From Mastigias papua (taxonomy: Eukaryota; Cnidaria; Scyphozoa; Rhizostomeae; Mastigiidae), in NCBI GenBank assembly GCA_964019165.1, contig OZ025282.1, positions 9,892,229 through 9,956,228 on the forward strand: a stretch of DNA of 64,000 nucleotides. Reading direction: 5' to 3'. A program made the translations under genes and the position numbers. The notes beneath the pieces were generated by a model that did no database searches, was not told where the DNA came from, and saw nothing but the letters and a program-made list of their open reading frames with translations. Of the stretch, positions 12,130 through 53,627 are shown one piece after another. Positions within the stretch are counted from its first letter, which is position 1. Every line of letters starts with the position of its first letter.

Positions 12130-12610
12130 TTTGCCTTTCTTATGTATGCTTCATCACCAAACTGAGACTCGATTTCACGCAATGGACGCACAGGGCATCG
12201 GAAAAGAATCATACTGAAGTATTGTTGTTCATGTGCTTTGGGGAATGTACTGGAGCGTATTCAGGATAACATGATTAGACTCGCGACCAACTATTTGGAA
12301 TGGAATCTAGGTGACATGCTGGTCGCACTTGAAAAGGAGCTGGATGTGTTGGAGGGACGTCTTCCTGTATTCAATCAAGTCAATATTGGTGGAAGATGAC
12401 TGGAGTAATACAGGCCCAGAGATATGTCCGCAACTGCATCCGCATTGACAGTAATACGAAATGAAAAGGAAAAGTTTGCCATTTGTTTGGGGATCATAGT
12501 TTCAAAGGCTGTGAAAAGATCAGAGACCCAGGTGCACGTAAGAAAATCCTTATAAGATACGCCATTGTTTTAGTTGTTTTAAGCGAGGCCATCGGTATTA
12601 CAAATGTAGA
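12130..12610 (+). pseudogene. BEL/Pao gag, cut by the duplication junction (unit a)
   Basis: Plus-strand frames with shifts encode QAQRYVRNCIRIDS and then a retroviral-type knuckle region: HLFGDHSFKGC, DPGARKKIL and CFSCFKRGHRYYKC. This is typical of BEL/Pao gag. Coding stops in mid-motif at 12610, where the next unit begins. The continuation is found only after unit c. Confidence 0.75.
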
Positions 12611-12618
12611 GTTCTGTG

Positions 12619-13175
12619 CCATCCATAGCAAAAACCTAACTTCTGAAATGCAGATCCGACTGCATACTGTATAAACAACTGAACTGTAATTAGTTGAATG
12701 GGTAGAGGTAAAGGTTAGTCCCAAGTACGATTCCGTACGTCTAGTGCCTGTTAGTGAGTACACTTATGCTGAATAGTCGGCTTACTGAGGATGAGATAGG
12801 ATGACCAGTTCCTTTCCTGTCCGCCCGCCTTTAGCTCCCCAATGTTGCCACCAGGTGCTCATTTGCTGCTGCAATCTCTGCCAAAAGTCCTTGGAACACC
12901 TATTGAACAATGAAGTTTATTTGACAATAGTGAATTTCCGGTCAAATTTGACAGCTACTGATCCCCTCCCCCCTTAAAACAATGTTGAGGTAAAAGCTTA
13001 GTTGCTAGAGTGCTATTTGAGAGCAAATTGACATGTCTGCTGCGAGTAACTCCTGATTAATTCTACATTGTTCTGAGGGGGGAGAGGGGGAGATTGCTCT
13101 AGGAGTCAAAAAGTAATGCAAATGTTCCAAGACTTTTGGCAGTGATTGTGGATGGGCAGTAAGCGAGATCAAATC
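12619..13175 (-). mobile_element. SINE split by a MITE, at the left edge of unit b
   Basis: On the minus strand this aligns with the SINE at 63228-63575 and with the body of 7728-8002 (shared GGAACTGGTC, a CCTATCTCA-type block, and CACTAACAGGCACTA with the 63-kb copy). The MITE 12872-13148 splits its tRNA-like head; head sequence resumes at ~13149-13175. Its 3' end lies within about 8 bp of the duplication junction at 12610/12611. Confidence 0.75.
12872..13148. mobile_element. 277-bp MITE inserted in SINE (unit b)
   Basis: Terminal inverted repeats of ~26 bp: CAATCTCTGCCAAAAGTCC on the left and its complement ending GACTTTTGGCAGTGATTG on the right. It is flanked by TG on both sides; the empty SINE site would read GCTGCTGGATGG, so a 2-bp duplication is likely. 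TIRs of this form resemble Tc1/mariner-type elements. It has no ORF. A second family member is at 18016-18262. Confidence 0.78.
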
Positions 13176-13509
13176 AACTCAGTCATATCAAGGTCTTTAT
13201 AATTGTGTCAAAATATTTAGCTTACAAGCTAATTGGGGACACAATGGACAATTAAAGAAAAGTAATATAAAACATAATATAAAAATTACATCCTATAAAA
13301 TCAACAAAATCTATCAAAGTCAAATTACAATCATTCAGTCTAGAAGGGTTGTCATGCCAATTCCTCTTATCTTTCTTTTGAACTGGTTCAGCGTTGGCAC
13401 TTCCTTACTTATTCTCTCCAGAATACCTTATTGAATTCTTGTCCAAAGCTCACTGTCTAAAATTTTGTATATTTGTATGCTGAGCTCATCATCAATTTCT
13501 ACTCCAAGT

Positions 13510-13650
13510 AGCCCCAAGATATTTCAAGTTACTTGGAGTTGAAGTTGACGATGAGCTAGCATTTAGCACTCACATTGCCAATTTGTGCAACAGAGTGAGC
13601 CAGAGAATACCTTTCGATTGGCACTCAAATACTTACAACTGCAGCGTTAT
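13510..13650 (+). pseudogene. LINE RT fragment (unit b)
   Basis: The plus strand encodes LGVEVDDELAFSTHIANLCN, the conserved LLGVxxDxxLxFxxHI segment of LINE RT thumb regions, followed by stops. Just to the left (~13300-13470, minus strand) VPTLNQFKRKIR resembles another LINE C-terminus. Confidence 0.55.
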
Positions 13651-13959
13651 TACCAAGAAGAGTTTGAATGAAATACCCATGATCTCTGGGCATTAAGGCT
13701 CATAGAACATAGTTTGGAATATGAGAGGGGAATAACCATGTTCAGCAATTGGGAAGCTAAACATCAAGTGTTGCTCAACGATCCAAAGATTTTGTCGGAT
13801 TAATTTGCTAAGCTGCTGTTTTGCTCTTACACTAGATGTAACGCTTTTGATCTCCAAGAGAGATATGAGTACTGATCAACAATAGAGCAACTTCCCGAAA
13901 GATTCTTGAAGTAATAAAATAATATCATCCATGTATGTTGACATAGTCTTTATTGGACT

Positions 13960-14960
13960 TAAGAGAATCTTTCGTTGACGCTGAACTGATACTTCAGCTC
14001 AGCAAGGAAGATTTAGGCAGAAAAGCCTACATAAGAAGAGGGCAATTGGTAAAATTTTTTTACGGAAAAGATAGATTTTTGTCCCAAAAAACTAAGATTA
14101 CTACCTTTCAAGACAGAAATCTACTAGGTGCGGGGTCAACATTAAAAGATTTTTGTCTTTTGCAATAGACTTTTGAGATTAAGCATGTCTGATATTAGTC
14201 TTTGTCTATCGCAACCAAAGACAAAAATTGTGCAGTGTGTGGAGTCGAAAGACGGGTTTTCATTCTACAGTCAATCAAACTTAGAAATTTTGATCTTGAT
14301 GTGTTTCATGTCCTATCACAGAAGATAATGATTCATTGATAAGAAAACTATAACAAATAAGGAGAAGCAATGCAGAACTCAAAAGCAGAAGTTGGCTTTA
14401 TCTGATGTGAAACCAAGAGCAGAAGATTAACACGCTCCTTTTTCTAATATTAAAAATTTTAGCTCGAATTACATAGTTAAAACTTATGATACTTTCTTAA
14501 ATTGTAAATATGGAACCAGCTTCCCAGTTCCGATTATTTTGCAGTGATACAAATATTCATATTTGAGAGTGTCTTTGGGTATTTAATTTTATATTTACAG
14601 GCTCCTTAGATTGGTTGTTGTTTCTACATGTAGGTTCATCATAAAATGGCTTAAAAAAATATACGTATACTTGAAGCACTAATCCTAAAAAAGCCGTACA
14701 TTGTGCAGGCAGCAAGTTCTCTCGAAAAAAACAAAAGCCTTCGTCTTTTGTGATAAAAATCTGCTGTGTATGCTGGGCTTTAATACTACATCATGCATAT
14801 GCTTTTTCTGAGTACACCTCATACATCTCAAGCATTGGATCGTGTGCCAAACACGAATCTTAGAGCTGCTTGGGTGTGTGGGAGATGAAGCTTAATGGAG
14901 ACAAGTGTTATCCAATAACTCTAGGTACCAGCTATACAGCAACAATCTCAATCAAACTCG
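13960..14960. other. Unassigned sequence (unit b)
   Basis: No recognisable gene. A 71-codon plus-strand ORF (13953-14168) has no domain I recognise. An imperfect inverted repeat is built on ATTTTTGTCTTT and its complement at ~14145-14235. The same sequence is at 36316-37316. Confidence 0.4.
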
Positions 14961-15775
14961 GCTCTTCAATTGCACATGAAAGTAAACAAGGAAACATTTA
15001 TAGGTGTTATAATTGACAATAGGCTCATATTTGAGGAGCATAATAAACTATATGCAGTTTTGCGTATGAGTCAATTACTAGGCCACAAACTAAGGTTATT
15101 AATGAGAACCTTTGTGTCCAGTGGCATGGCATGGATATTGCCCATGGCAACATTTAATATTGGCCATTGGCATGGATGTTTCATAGCAGAAAACTTAACA
15201 ATAATAGTAATAATACTCCATGAGAGCACACTTAGAATTACCTACAGAGACAACAACTCAAGCTTTGAATCCCCGTCAGAATAGATGCTTCTACTACTAT
15301 CCATGGCAAAGCCTGAAAAAGTGTTAACTGAAATGTTTAAAAATAAAAATGGTCAAATCCTGACTTTATGATAGAAGATTTTCCCTTGCGTAACAACCAT
15401 TATAGTCTCAGATATAATAATGAAATCTGACAGCCCAAAGTAGAAACCACTTCATATCGAATGGGAACCTTACCTGTCAGAGGGCCACAATTATGGTAGA
15501 CACTACCTGACTATGTAACAAAACTCTACTTCCCTGAAAGATTTCAAACAAAGCAGAAATTAGAGCCGCTCTGATTGACAGTCCCGTCTGTGACGACCCT
15601 TTATAGCATCATCGGGTTTTCTATAACTTACGCCTTTTAGTTCTGCTTATGATCTTAAAAATATTGACATGTAATCTTAACCATGTAAATATTTATTTGG
15701 TTTACTAGTTTTTGCGATTGGGTTAGACTAGCATCAATGCTTTTATGTACGTAGCTATGCTTGCGCCAATAAATT
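14960..15775 (+). mobile_element. LINE 3' end leading into (ATATT)n (unit b)
   Basis: The plus strand encodes, with breaks, FIGVIIDNRLIFEEHNKLYA, RMSQLLGHKLRLLMRTFVSS, HESTLRITYRDNNSSFE, EMFKNKNGQ and LPVRGPQLW. This is the C-terminal third of a CR1/Jockey-type LINE RT protein. The (ATATT)n tract begins where its 3' tail would end. Confidence 0.75.
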
Positions 15776-16007
15776 GATTATATTATATTATATTATATTA
15801 TATTATATTATATTATATTATATTATATTATATTATATTATATTATATTATATTATATTATATTATATTATATTATATTATATTATATTATATTATATTA
15901 TATTATATTATATTATATTATATTATATTATATTATATTATATTATATTATATTATATTATATTATATTATATTATATTATATTATATTATATTATATTA
16001 TATTATA
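15776..16007. repeat. (ATATT)n, ~46 units (unit b)
   Basis: Near-perfect pentanucleotide tract of ~232 bp between the LINE tail and the LOX-B stop codon (16315). Confidence 0.97.
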
Positions 16008-16314
16008 GTACGTTCTGCAATACTTCACAATATTTTTGCCCTGTGTGCAATATTAAGGAAATTTTTGTAGAAGTTATTCAAGTATACCAACTGCTTTAAG
16101 TATCAAATTTTTTCAAGAATATAGATGAGGAATTTCACAACCAACTTCAATTGCTATGCTAACGATGAAATGCTTAAAACTCATAAAAAAGCTGATTAAA
16201 AGGGTGTCAAATGTTAAGTAAGTAAGAAATAATTCTTGCAACAAACCAGCATACAAAAGCTAAGATGAAGTAAGATATAAGAATAAAAAATGTGTTCGAA
16301 GAAGATTTGTCGTG

Positions 16315-30946
<14,632 letters not shown>

Positions 30947-32159
30947 TCACGATTCAATTCTATTTAAGCATTCAATTCTATACCAGCTCTAATATAGTAT
31001 TCTGAGCTCATTTCGATTATACAAACCTACTTTAGATGTAGCTATTGATTAGCTATGCATAAATCAATGCTTGATATTCCGTTACTTCTATAATCTCAGC
31101 TACTTATCCCTTTGGTTTTCAGTAAATAACATCAAAACAGTAGCATGCAGGCGCAGCATGATAAATACTTCTTCTGAAAACTAATTCATTCTAAATATTA
31201 TATTTCCTGCTTATTTCCATATGATGTCTCGCGGAAAATAAATAAATGCATTTTAACCAAGAAATGACAGAAAGAGACAGCTGCTGTAGGAAGATCTCTT
31301 TCCATATGCTAATCACTCCTCTAGTGCAACATTGTGCACTCTTGAAACAGTTGAACGATGCTTGTAAAAGGAGAGGTTCCTTTTATTTCATACAGTTAAG
31401 AAAAGACAGTGTAGCTTTTAAGAAGTGAAACTCTGCAAGTTGATAGTTCTTCCATCACAATATTTTCTCAGTATCTCTCTATCTTGGCAGCTTCCTAGGA
31501 GCGTATCTTAAAACTATAATTGATTGTTTATGATAGCCTAGAGGAAAACAGCAGAAGCATAGCTGAACCCCACCTACAGTTGACTTGTGGCCTAGTCTAG
31601 TTTGTAACTTCATTCCTTGCCTCTGGCTGATACTATGGCTTATCTTGATGCAATGTTAGCACACGTGAGTGATATGTCTTGATAAGTAATTGAGACAAGG
31701 CAATTTCTATGCTGGCTAGTCCCTCACGATTCTGACTACTTTTTTAAAAGTAGGTTTTGGTATTTAGAGTTTGAATGCAAGCTAAATTCAATACTAATGA
31801 GAATTCCACATACTTTTCTTGCCTTGCTTGCTAGTAGTTGTGCTGACCCCTATGAATCTAAGAAAGAGAATTACATGTACAAATTATCATCCATGAAGTG
31901 ATTGGTAATGGAACTCAGATTTACATGTTTAGCACTTTTGATTGATGCATGTACCTTTGATGTGAAATATTGCGTGATTGTGTGTTTATGACTTGTAATG
32001 TATGTGTGCAATTGACCCTGTGAATCTGTAATTTTGTCAATTTTAGGTGATGTCTCTATAATGGTCTGTTATAGTTGTGTTTGTCTCCGTATCCTGTAAT
32101 TAATATTATGGTTACGTGTAGTAGACTTAGAGCCATGTATTCCGTTATGAATCAGAGTT

Positions 32160-32209
32160 CTTCACTACAGCATGAAAAAGTGGCACCGCTTTTTCGTGCT
32201 GTAGTGAAG
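32160..32209. other. 23-bp-stem hairpin (unit b)
   Basis: Identical to 9804-9853. Confidence 0.75.
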
Positions 32210-32315
32210 TTCTGTAGTACCAACAGATTTACACGAATCAGAGTTCAAACAGCAACACGTCTCTTTCTTCAAGTCAACTGTGCGTTAAAAATTGGTGACA
32301 TGAGACCATTACTGG

Positions 32316-32786
32316 TGCCATAGCCTCTACAGTCGTTCCTGATCGCTTTCATTTTGGTAGCCTTGAACATTTGACCGTTGTTCTGCCGCCAATGCTGGAA
32401 TTACGCTTCTAGACGAATTCTCTGTCTTTTTACAAGACCTCGCTGCCACCTTTTATAACTCACTGAAGGATGGGGATTAGGGTGCATATGAACACTTAAC
32501 AGCCAGTTTGCATCGTAGCTTTATGCCCTCTATCAACCGCCAACAGCATTTCAAGGATTTCCATGCTCAAGGATTGCACCCATTCGAGAGTCCCCCGCTC
32601 TTCATGTGGCGTCTCAAAAGACATTTTGCGCACTGTTGAGCCTGATCTCAGTGCTGATGCTGTCGATGCCTTACTCCACCTTCAATTCATGTGCGGTCTT
32701 CCACAGCATTTACGGTTGATATGGCATATACCAATCGTCTATATTTTTAATAAGTAGGTAATTGTGGAATGGAATTTTCTGTAGGC
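32316..32786 (+). pseudogene. Gypsy-like gag remnant (unit b)
   Basis: Copy of 9960-10430. Confidence 0.45.
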
Positions 32787-32995
32787 GGATTGACCCTGAT
32801 GCAGGAGACCGTTGCCATTGAGATATCAGTAAAGCTGGTTGAAAACCAACTTTTCACAAAGCCAGGCTACCTCAGGAAGAACAGAAAAGCACTAACTATG
32901 GCTCTGATACTTCAAGCAGCTTTCTAATACAAAGTTTAGGCTGAAAGACCATTGATGAACTTCTCTCATTGTATTTCAAAGTCATGGTCTTCCAG

Positions 32996-33631
32996 CCTTT
33001 ACATATTCAGGCTCCACAATATTTATATAGTCTTTCTCAATAAACTCTGAGTGTACTTCACTGAACCTGAGAAACACGGCAAAAAGGGTACCAATGACCT
33101 CCTCCCAAAGTGGAAAAAATGCTCTTCATATCGTGGTACTAAATTACGGAATAATCTTACAAAAGAAGCTAAATAGGCACGCTCCCTATGTAGTTTTAAA
33201 GAACAGATTTGATTTTGGCAAATTTCTATATTCTCTTTACTTTTTACCATTTACTTTCTGCTACTGCTGTTAGTAAGTTTCTACTTTTGTATGTATTTAG
33301 ATGGAGGACTTTTTGAAAATCAGCTTTAAGGCCGAAGGGTATCCCTCCTTAAATATCTGAAATGAACAAATGAAGTGAAACTCCTGGAATTCGACCCGAC
33401 ACAAGATCTAGACAAAATGGTTCAAAATTGTTCCATGCTCTTGTCATCTTGCCTAAGTGCAAAGCCGCTTGTTCGGTCACTATTGAAGAGCCCTTGCGAC
33501 AATCTACGCCTGCTGGCCCTGATGAGGAACGTCTAACCCGCTTAACTGCAAGGTGTATAACCTGGCGGCTAATTGCCGTCATCTCGTTGTAGTTGTTGGT
33601 CGCAGTTCAGCCACAGCCCGTCATTGTTTTC
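32996..33631 (+). pseudogene. LINE coding remnants (unit b)
   Basis: Copy of 10640-11275. Confidence 0.45.
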
Positions 33632-34236
33632 ATTATTATTATTATTATTATTATTAACGAATCTTTATACAGGATTTTTCTACAGCATATCATATTTACA
33701 CTAGGTACATATATATACTGTTATCACAGAAGTCCTGTTAAATAAATCAAAAAAGAAGGAAAATAAATCTAAGTGCCATAAGTTATAAGTAAGTGTTAAA
33801 ATACTAATTTAATTACTTTTTAAAAGTTCTAAAGTCAGTTTCTTTCCTTGTGTTTTCGGGAAGTTCATTAAAAACTATAGCTCCTTGGTAATAGGTCGAT
33901 TTCCGCGCTGCTTCCAACTTTATTTTAGGGATTTCTAATTTCGTTCCATTGCATCTTGTATTTGCGGTTGTTTTTCGTATCATGTAGTACTCCTTAAATT
34001 CACTACACATATCTTCATTATGTAGGCACTTGTGTACGAAGGTGCATAGTTGCTTCTTTTTGATGGATTCAGTTTTTGGCATTGTTTCGCTATTGCCAAT
34101 TATCAATTGGGCTCTATCCTCAACTTTTTCGATTTTGCTCTTTATATGGGGTGGAGTTGAACCATAGAGTGACAGTGACCCATAAGTAAGAACAGGGACA
34201 ATCATGGCCAGATATATCAGTTTGATTGTGGAGAGC
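33632..34236 (-). mobile_element. LINE 3' end with (AAT)n tail (unit b)
   Basis: Copy of 11276-11880; the ORF is 34205-33813. Confidence 0.82.
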
Positions 34237-34485
34237 TATGCCACGTTGTGTGTTTATGTGTCCTTCGTCGTGGAGAAAAGCGATGCACAGCATATGGTGG
34301 TTGGTTACACAAGCCCGATGTTTGTGCCAGCAACCTGTGTTCCTGCGACGAGGATCAAGACGACAAACAAGTGCCCTATATGGACAATAAAAATTCTTCT
34401 AATTGTAAATCACTTTTTGTAAACGTCAGCTGTGTACATTACCTCAATGACATCAGAAACTTGCCCTAGTATTCATCGACAACAA

Positions 34486-34966
34486 TTTGCCTTTCTTATG
34501 TATGCTTCATCACCAAACTGAGACTCGATTTCACGCAATGGACGCACAGGGCATCGGAAAAGAATCATACTGAAGTATTGTTGTTCATGTGCTTTGGGGA
34601 ATGTACTGGAGCGTATTCAGGATAACATGATTAGACTCGCGACCAACTATTTGGAATGGAATCTAGGTGACATGCTGGTCGCACTTGAAAAGGAGCTGGA
34701 TGTGTTGGAGGGACGTCTTCCTGTATTCAATCAAGTCAATATTGGTGGAAGATGACTGGAGTAATACAGGCCCAGAGATATGTCCGCAACTGCATCCGCA
34801 TTGACAGTAATACGAAATGAAAAGGAAAAGTTTGCCATTTGTTTGGGGATCATAGTTTCAAAGGCTGTGAAAAGATCAGAGACCCAGGTGCACGTAAGAA
34901 AATCCTTATAAGATACGCCATTGTTTTAGTTGTTTTAAGCGAGGCCATCGGTATTACAAATGTAGA
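34486..34966 (+). pseudogene. BEL/Pao gag, cut by the duplication junction (unit b)
   Basis: Same truncated gag as 12130-12610, ending at the junction 34966/34967. Confidence 0.75.
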
Positions 34967-34974
34967 GTTCTGTG

Positions 34975-35531
34975 CCATCCATAGCAAAAACCTAACTTCT
35001 GAAATGCAGATCCGACTGCATACTGTATAAACAACTGAACTGTAATTAGTTGAATGGGTAGAGGTAAAGGTTAGTCCCAAGTACGATTCCGTACGTCTTG
35101 TGCCTGTTAGTGAGTACACTTATGCTGAATAGTCGGCTTACTGAGGATGAGATAGGATGACCAGTTCCTTTCCTGTCCGCCCGCCTTTAGCTCCCCAATG
35201 TTGCCACCAGGTGCTCATTTGCTGCTGCAATCTCTGCCAAAAGTCCTTGGAACACCTATTGAACAATGAAGTTTATTTGACAATAGTGAATTTCCGGTCA
35301 AATTTGACAGCTACTGATCCCCTCCCCCCTTAAAACAATGTTGAGGTAAAAGCTTAGTTGCTAGAGTGCTATTTGAGAGCAAATTGACATGTCTGCTGCG
35401 AGTAACTCCTGATTAATTCTACATTGTTCTGAGGGGGGAGAGGGGGAGATTGCTCTAGGAGTCAAAAAGTAATGCAAATGTTCCAAGACTTTTGGCAGTG
35501 ATTGTGGATGGGCAGTAAGCGAGATCAAATC
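34975..35531 (-). mobile_element. SINE split by a MITE, at the left edge of unit c
   Basis: Copy of 12619-13175; the MITE is at 35228-35504. One substitution was seen (35099 T versus 12743 A). Confidence 0.75.
35228..35504. mobile_element. 277-bp MITE inserted in SINE (unit c)
   Basis: Copy of 12872-13148. Confidence 0.78.
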
Positions 35532-35865
35532 AACTCAGTCATATCAAGGTCTTTATAATTGTGTCAAAATATTTAGCTTACAAGCTAATTGGGGACACAA
35601 TGGACAATTAAAGAAAAGTAATATAAAACATAATATAAAAATTACATCCTATAAAATCAACAAAATCTATCAAAGTCAAATTACAATCATTCAGTCTAGA
35701 AGGGTTGTCATGCCAATTCCTCTTATCTTTCTTTTGAACTGGTTCAGCGTTGGCACTTCCTTACTTATTCTCTCCAGAATACCTTATTGAATTCTTGTCC
35801 AAAGCTCACTGTCTAAAATTTTGTATATTTGTATGCTGAGCTCATCATCAATTTCTACTCCAAGT

Positions 35866-36006
35866 AGCCCCAAGATATTTCAAGTTACTTGGAGTTGAAG
35901 TTGACGATGAGCTAGCATTTAGCACTCACATTGCCAATTTGTGCAACAGAGTGAGCCAGAGAATACCTTTCGATTGGCACTCAAATACTTACAACTGCAG
36001 CGTTAT
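35866..36006 (+). pseudogene. LINE RT fragment (unit c)
   Basis: Copy of 13510-13650. Confidence 0.55.
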
Positions 36007-37315
36007 TACCAAGAAGAGTTTGAATGAAATACCCATGATCTCTGGGCATTAAGGCTCATAGAACATAGTTTGGAATATGAGAGGGGAATAACCATGTTCA
36101 GCAATTGGGAAGCTAAACATCAAGTGTTGCTCAACGATCCAAAGATTTTGTCGGATTAATTTGCTAAGCTGCTGTTTTGCTCTTACACTAGATGTAACGC
36201 TTTTGATCTCCAAGAGAGATATGAGTACTGATCAACAATAGAGCAACTTCCCGAAAGATTCTTGAAGTAATAAAATAATATCATCCATGTATGTTGACAT
36301 AGTCTTTATTGGACTTAAGAGAATCTTTCGTTGACGCTGAACTGATACTTCAGCTCAGCAAGGAAGATTTAGGCAGAAAAGCCTACATAAGAAGAGGGCA
36401 ATTGGTAAAATTTTTTTACGGAAAAGATAGATTTTTGTCCCAAAAAACTAAGATTACTACCTTTCAAGACAGAAATCTACTAGGTGCGGGGTCAACATTA
36501 AAAGATTTTTGTCTTTTGCAATAGACTTTTGAGATTAAGCATGTCTGATATTAGTCTTTGTCTATCGCAACCAAAGACAAAAATTGTGCAGTGTGTGGAG
36601 TCGAAAGACGGGTTTTCATTCTACAGTCAATCAAACTTAGAAATTTTGATCTTGATGTGTTTCATGTCCTATCACAGAAGATAATGATTCATTGATAAGA
36701 AAACTATAACAAATAAGGAGAAGCAATGCAGAACTCAAAAGCAGAAGTTGGCTTTATCTGATGTGAAACCAAGAGCAGAAGATTAACACGCTCCTTTTTC
36801 TAATATTAAAAATTTTAGCTCGAATTACATAGTTAAAACTTATGATACTTTCTTAAATTGTAAATATGGAACCAGCTTCCCAGTTCCGATTATTTTGCAG
36901 TGATACAAATATTCATATTTGAGAGTGTCTTTGGGTATTTAATTTTATATTTACAGGCTCCTTAGATTGGTTGTTGTTTCTACATGTAGGTTCATCATAA
37001 AATGGCTTAAAAAAATATACGTATACTTGAAGCACTAATCCTAAAAAAGCCGTACATTGTGCAGGCAGCAAGTTCTCTCGAAAAAAACAAAAGCCTTCGT
37101 CTTTTGTGATAAAAATCTGCTGTGTATGCTGGGCTTTAATACTACATCATGCATATGCTTTTTCTGAGTACACCTCATACATCTCAAGCATTGGATCATG
37201 TGCCAAACACGAATCTTAGAGCTGCTTGGGTGTGTGGGAGATGAAGCTTAATGGAGACAAGTGTTATCCAATAACTCTAGGTACCAGCTATACAGCAACA
37301 ATCTCAATCAAACTC

Positions 37316-38131
37316 GGCTCTTCAATTGCACATGAAAGTAAACAAGGAAACATTTATAGGTGTTATAATTGACAATAGGCTCATATTTGAGGAGCATAAT
37401 AAACTATATGCAGTTTTGCGTATGAGTCAATTACTAGGCCACAAACTAAGGTTATTAATGAGAACCTTTGTGTCCAGTGGCATGGCATGGATATTGCCCA
37501 TGGCAACATTTAATATTGGCCATTGGCATGGATGTTTCATAGCAGAAAACTTAACAATAATAGTAATAATACTCCATGAGAGCACACTTAGAATTACCTA
37601 CAGAGACAACAACTCAAGCTTTGAATCCCCGTCAGAATAGATGCTTCTACTACTATCCATGGCAAAGCCTGAAAAAGTGTTAACTGAAATGTTTAAAAAT
37701 AAAAATGGTCAAATCCTGACTTTATGATAGAAGATTTTCCCTTGCGTAACAACCATTATAGTCTCAGATATAATAATGAAATCTGACAGCCCAAAGTAGA
37801 AACCACTTCATATCGAATGGGAACCTTACCTGTCAGAGGGCCACAATTATGGTAGACACTACCTGACTATGTAACAAAACTCTACTTCCCTGAAAGATTT
37901 CAAACAAAGCAGAAATTAGAGCCGCTCTGATTGACAGTCCCGTCTGTGACGACCCTTTATAGCATCATCGGGTTTTCTATAACTTACGCCTTTTAGTTCT
38001 GCTTATGATCTTAAAAATATTGACATGTAATCTTAACCATGTACATATTTATTTGGTTTACTAGTTTTTGCGATTGGGTTAGACTAGCATCAATGCTTTT
38101 ATGTACGTAGCTATGCTTGCGCCAATAAATT
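37316..38131 (+). mobile_element. LINE 3' end leading into (ATATT)n (unit c)
   Basis: Copy of 14960-15775 with one substitution at 38044 (C versus A at 15688). Confidence 0.75.
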
Positions 38132-38573
38132 GATTATATTATATTATATTATATTATATTATATTATATTATATTATATTATATTATATTATATTATATT
38201 ATATTATATTATATTATATTATATTATATTATATTATATTATATTATATTATATTATATTATATTATATTATATTATATTATATTATATTATATTATATT
38301 ATATTATATTATATTATATTATATTATATTATATTATATTATATTATATTATATTATATTATATTATATTATATTATATTATATTATATTATATTATATT
38401 ATATTATATTATATTATATTATATTATATTATATTATATTATATTATATTATATTATATTATATTATATTATATTATATTATATTATATTATATTATATT
38501 ATATTATATTATATTATATTATATTATATTATATTATATTATATTATATTATATTATATTATATTATATTATA
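38132..38573. repeat. (ATATT)n, ~88 units (unit c)
   Basis: Same tract as 15776-16007 but ~210 bp longer. This accounts for most of the length difference between the units. Confidence 0.97.
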
Positions 38574-38880
38574 GTACGTTCTGCAATACTTCACAATATT
38601 TTTGCCCTGTGTGCAATATTAAGGAAATTTTTGTAGAAGTTATTCAAGTATACCAACTGCTTTAAGTATCAAATTTTTTCAAGAATATAGATGAGGAATT
38701 TCACAACCAACTTCAATTGCTATGCTAACGATGAAATGCTTAAAACTCATAAAAAAGCTGATTAAAAGGGTGTCAAATGTTAAGTAAGTAAGAAATAATT
38801 CTTGCAACAAACCAGCATACAAAAGCTAAGATGAAGTAAGATATAAGAATAAAAAATGTGTTCGAAGAAGATTTGTCGTG

Positions 38881-53627
<14,747 letters not shown>

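Larger units (their letters stand above)
1..12610. repeat. Tandem array unit a (right part)
   Basis: Bases 1-12610 recur at 22393-34966 and 45032-57647 with only scattered substitutions and a change in GATGCC hexamer number. This is the right-hand part of a ~22.4-kb unit whose left part lies before the window. It ends inside a BEL/Pao gag zinc-knuckle sequence at 12610, where it is joined to the next unit. Examples of differences between copies: 6883 A (G at 29275 and 51914), and 11899 C (T at 34255 and 56936). Confidence 0.97.

Noticed and set aside
15774..16070. ORF of Ile-Leu-Tyr-Tyr repeats over (ATATT)n, and its 168-codon version at 38130-38636
   Set aside because: Pure pentanucleotide microsatellite translation, with no start context and no conserved flank.
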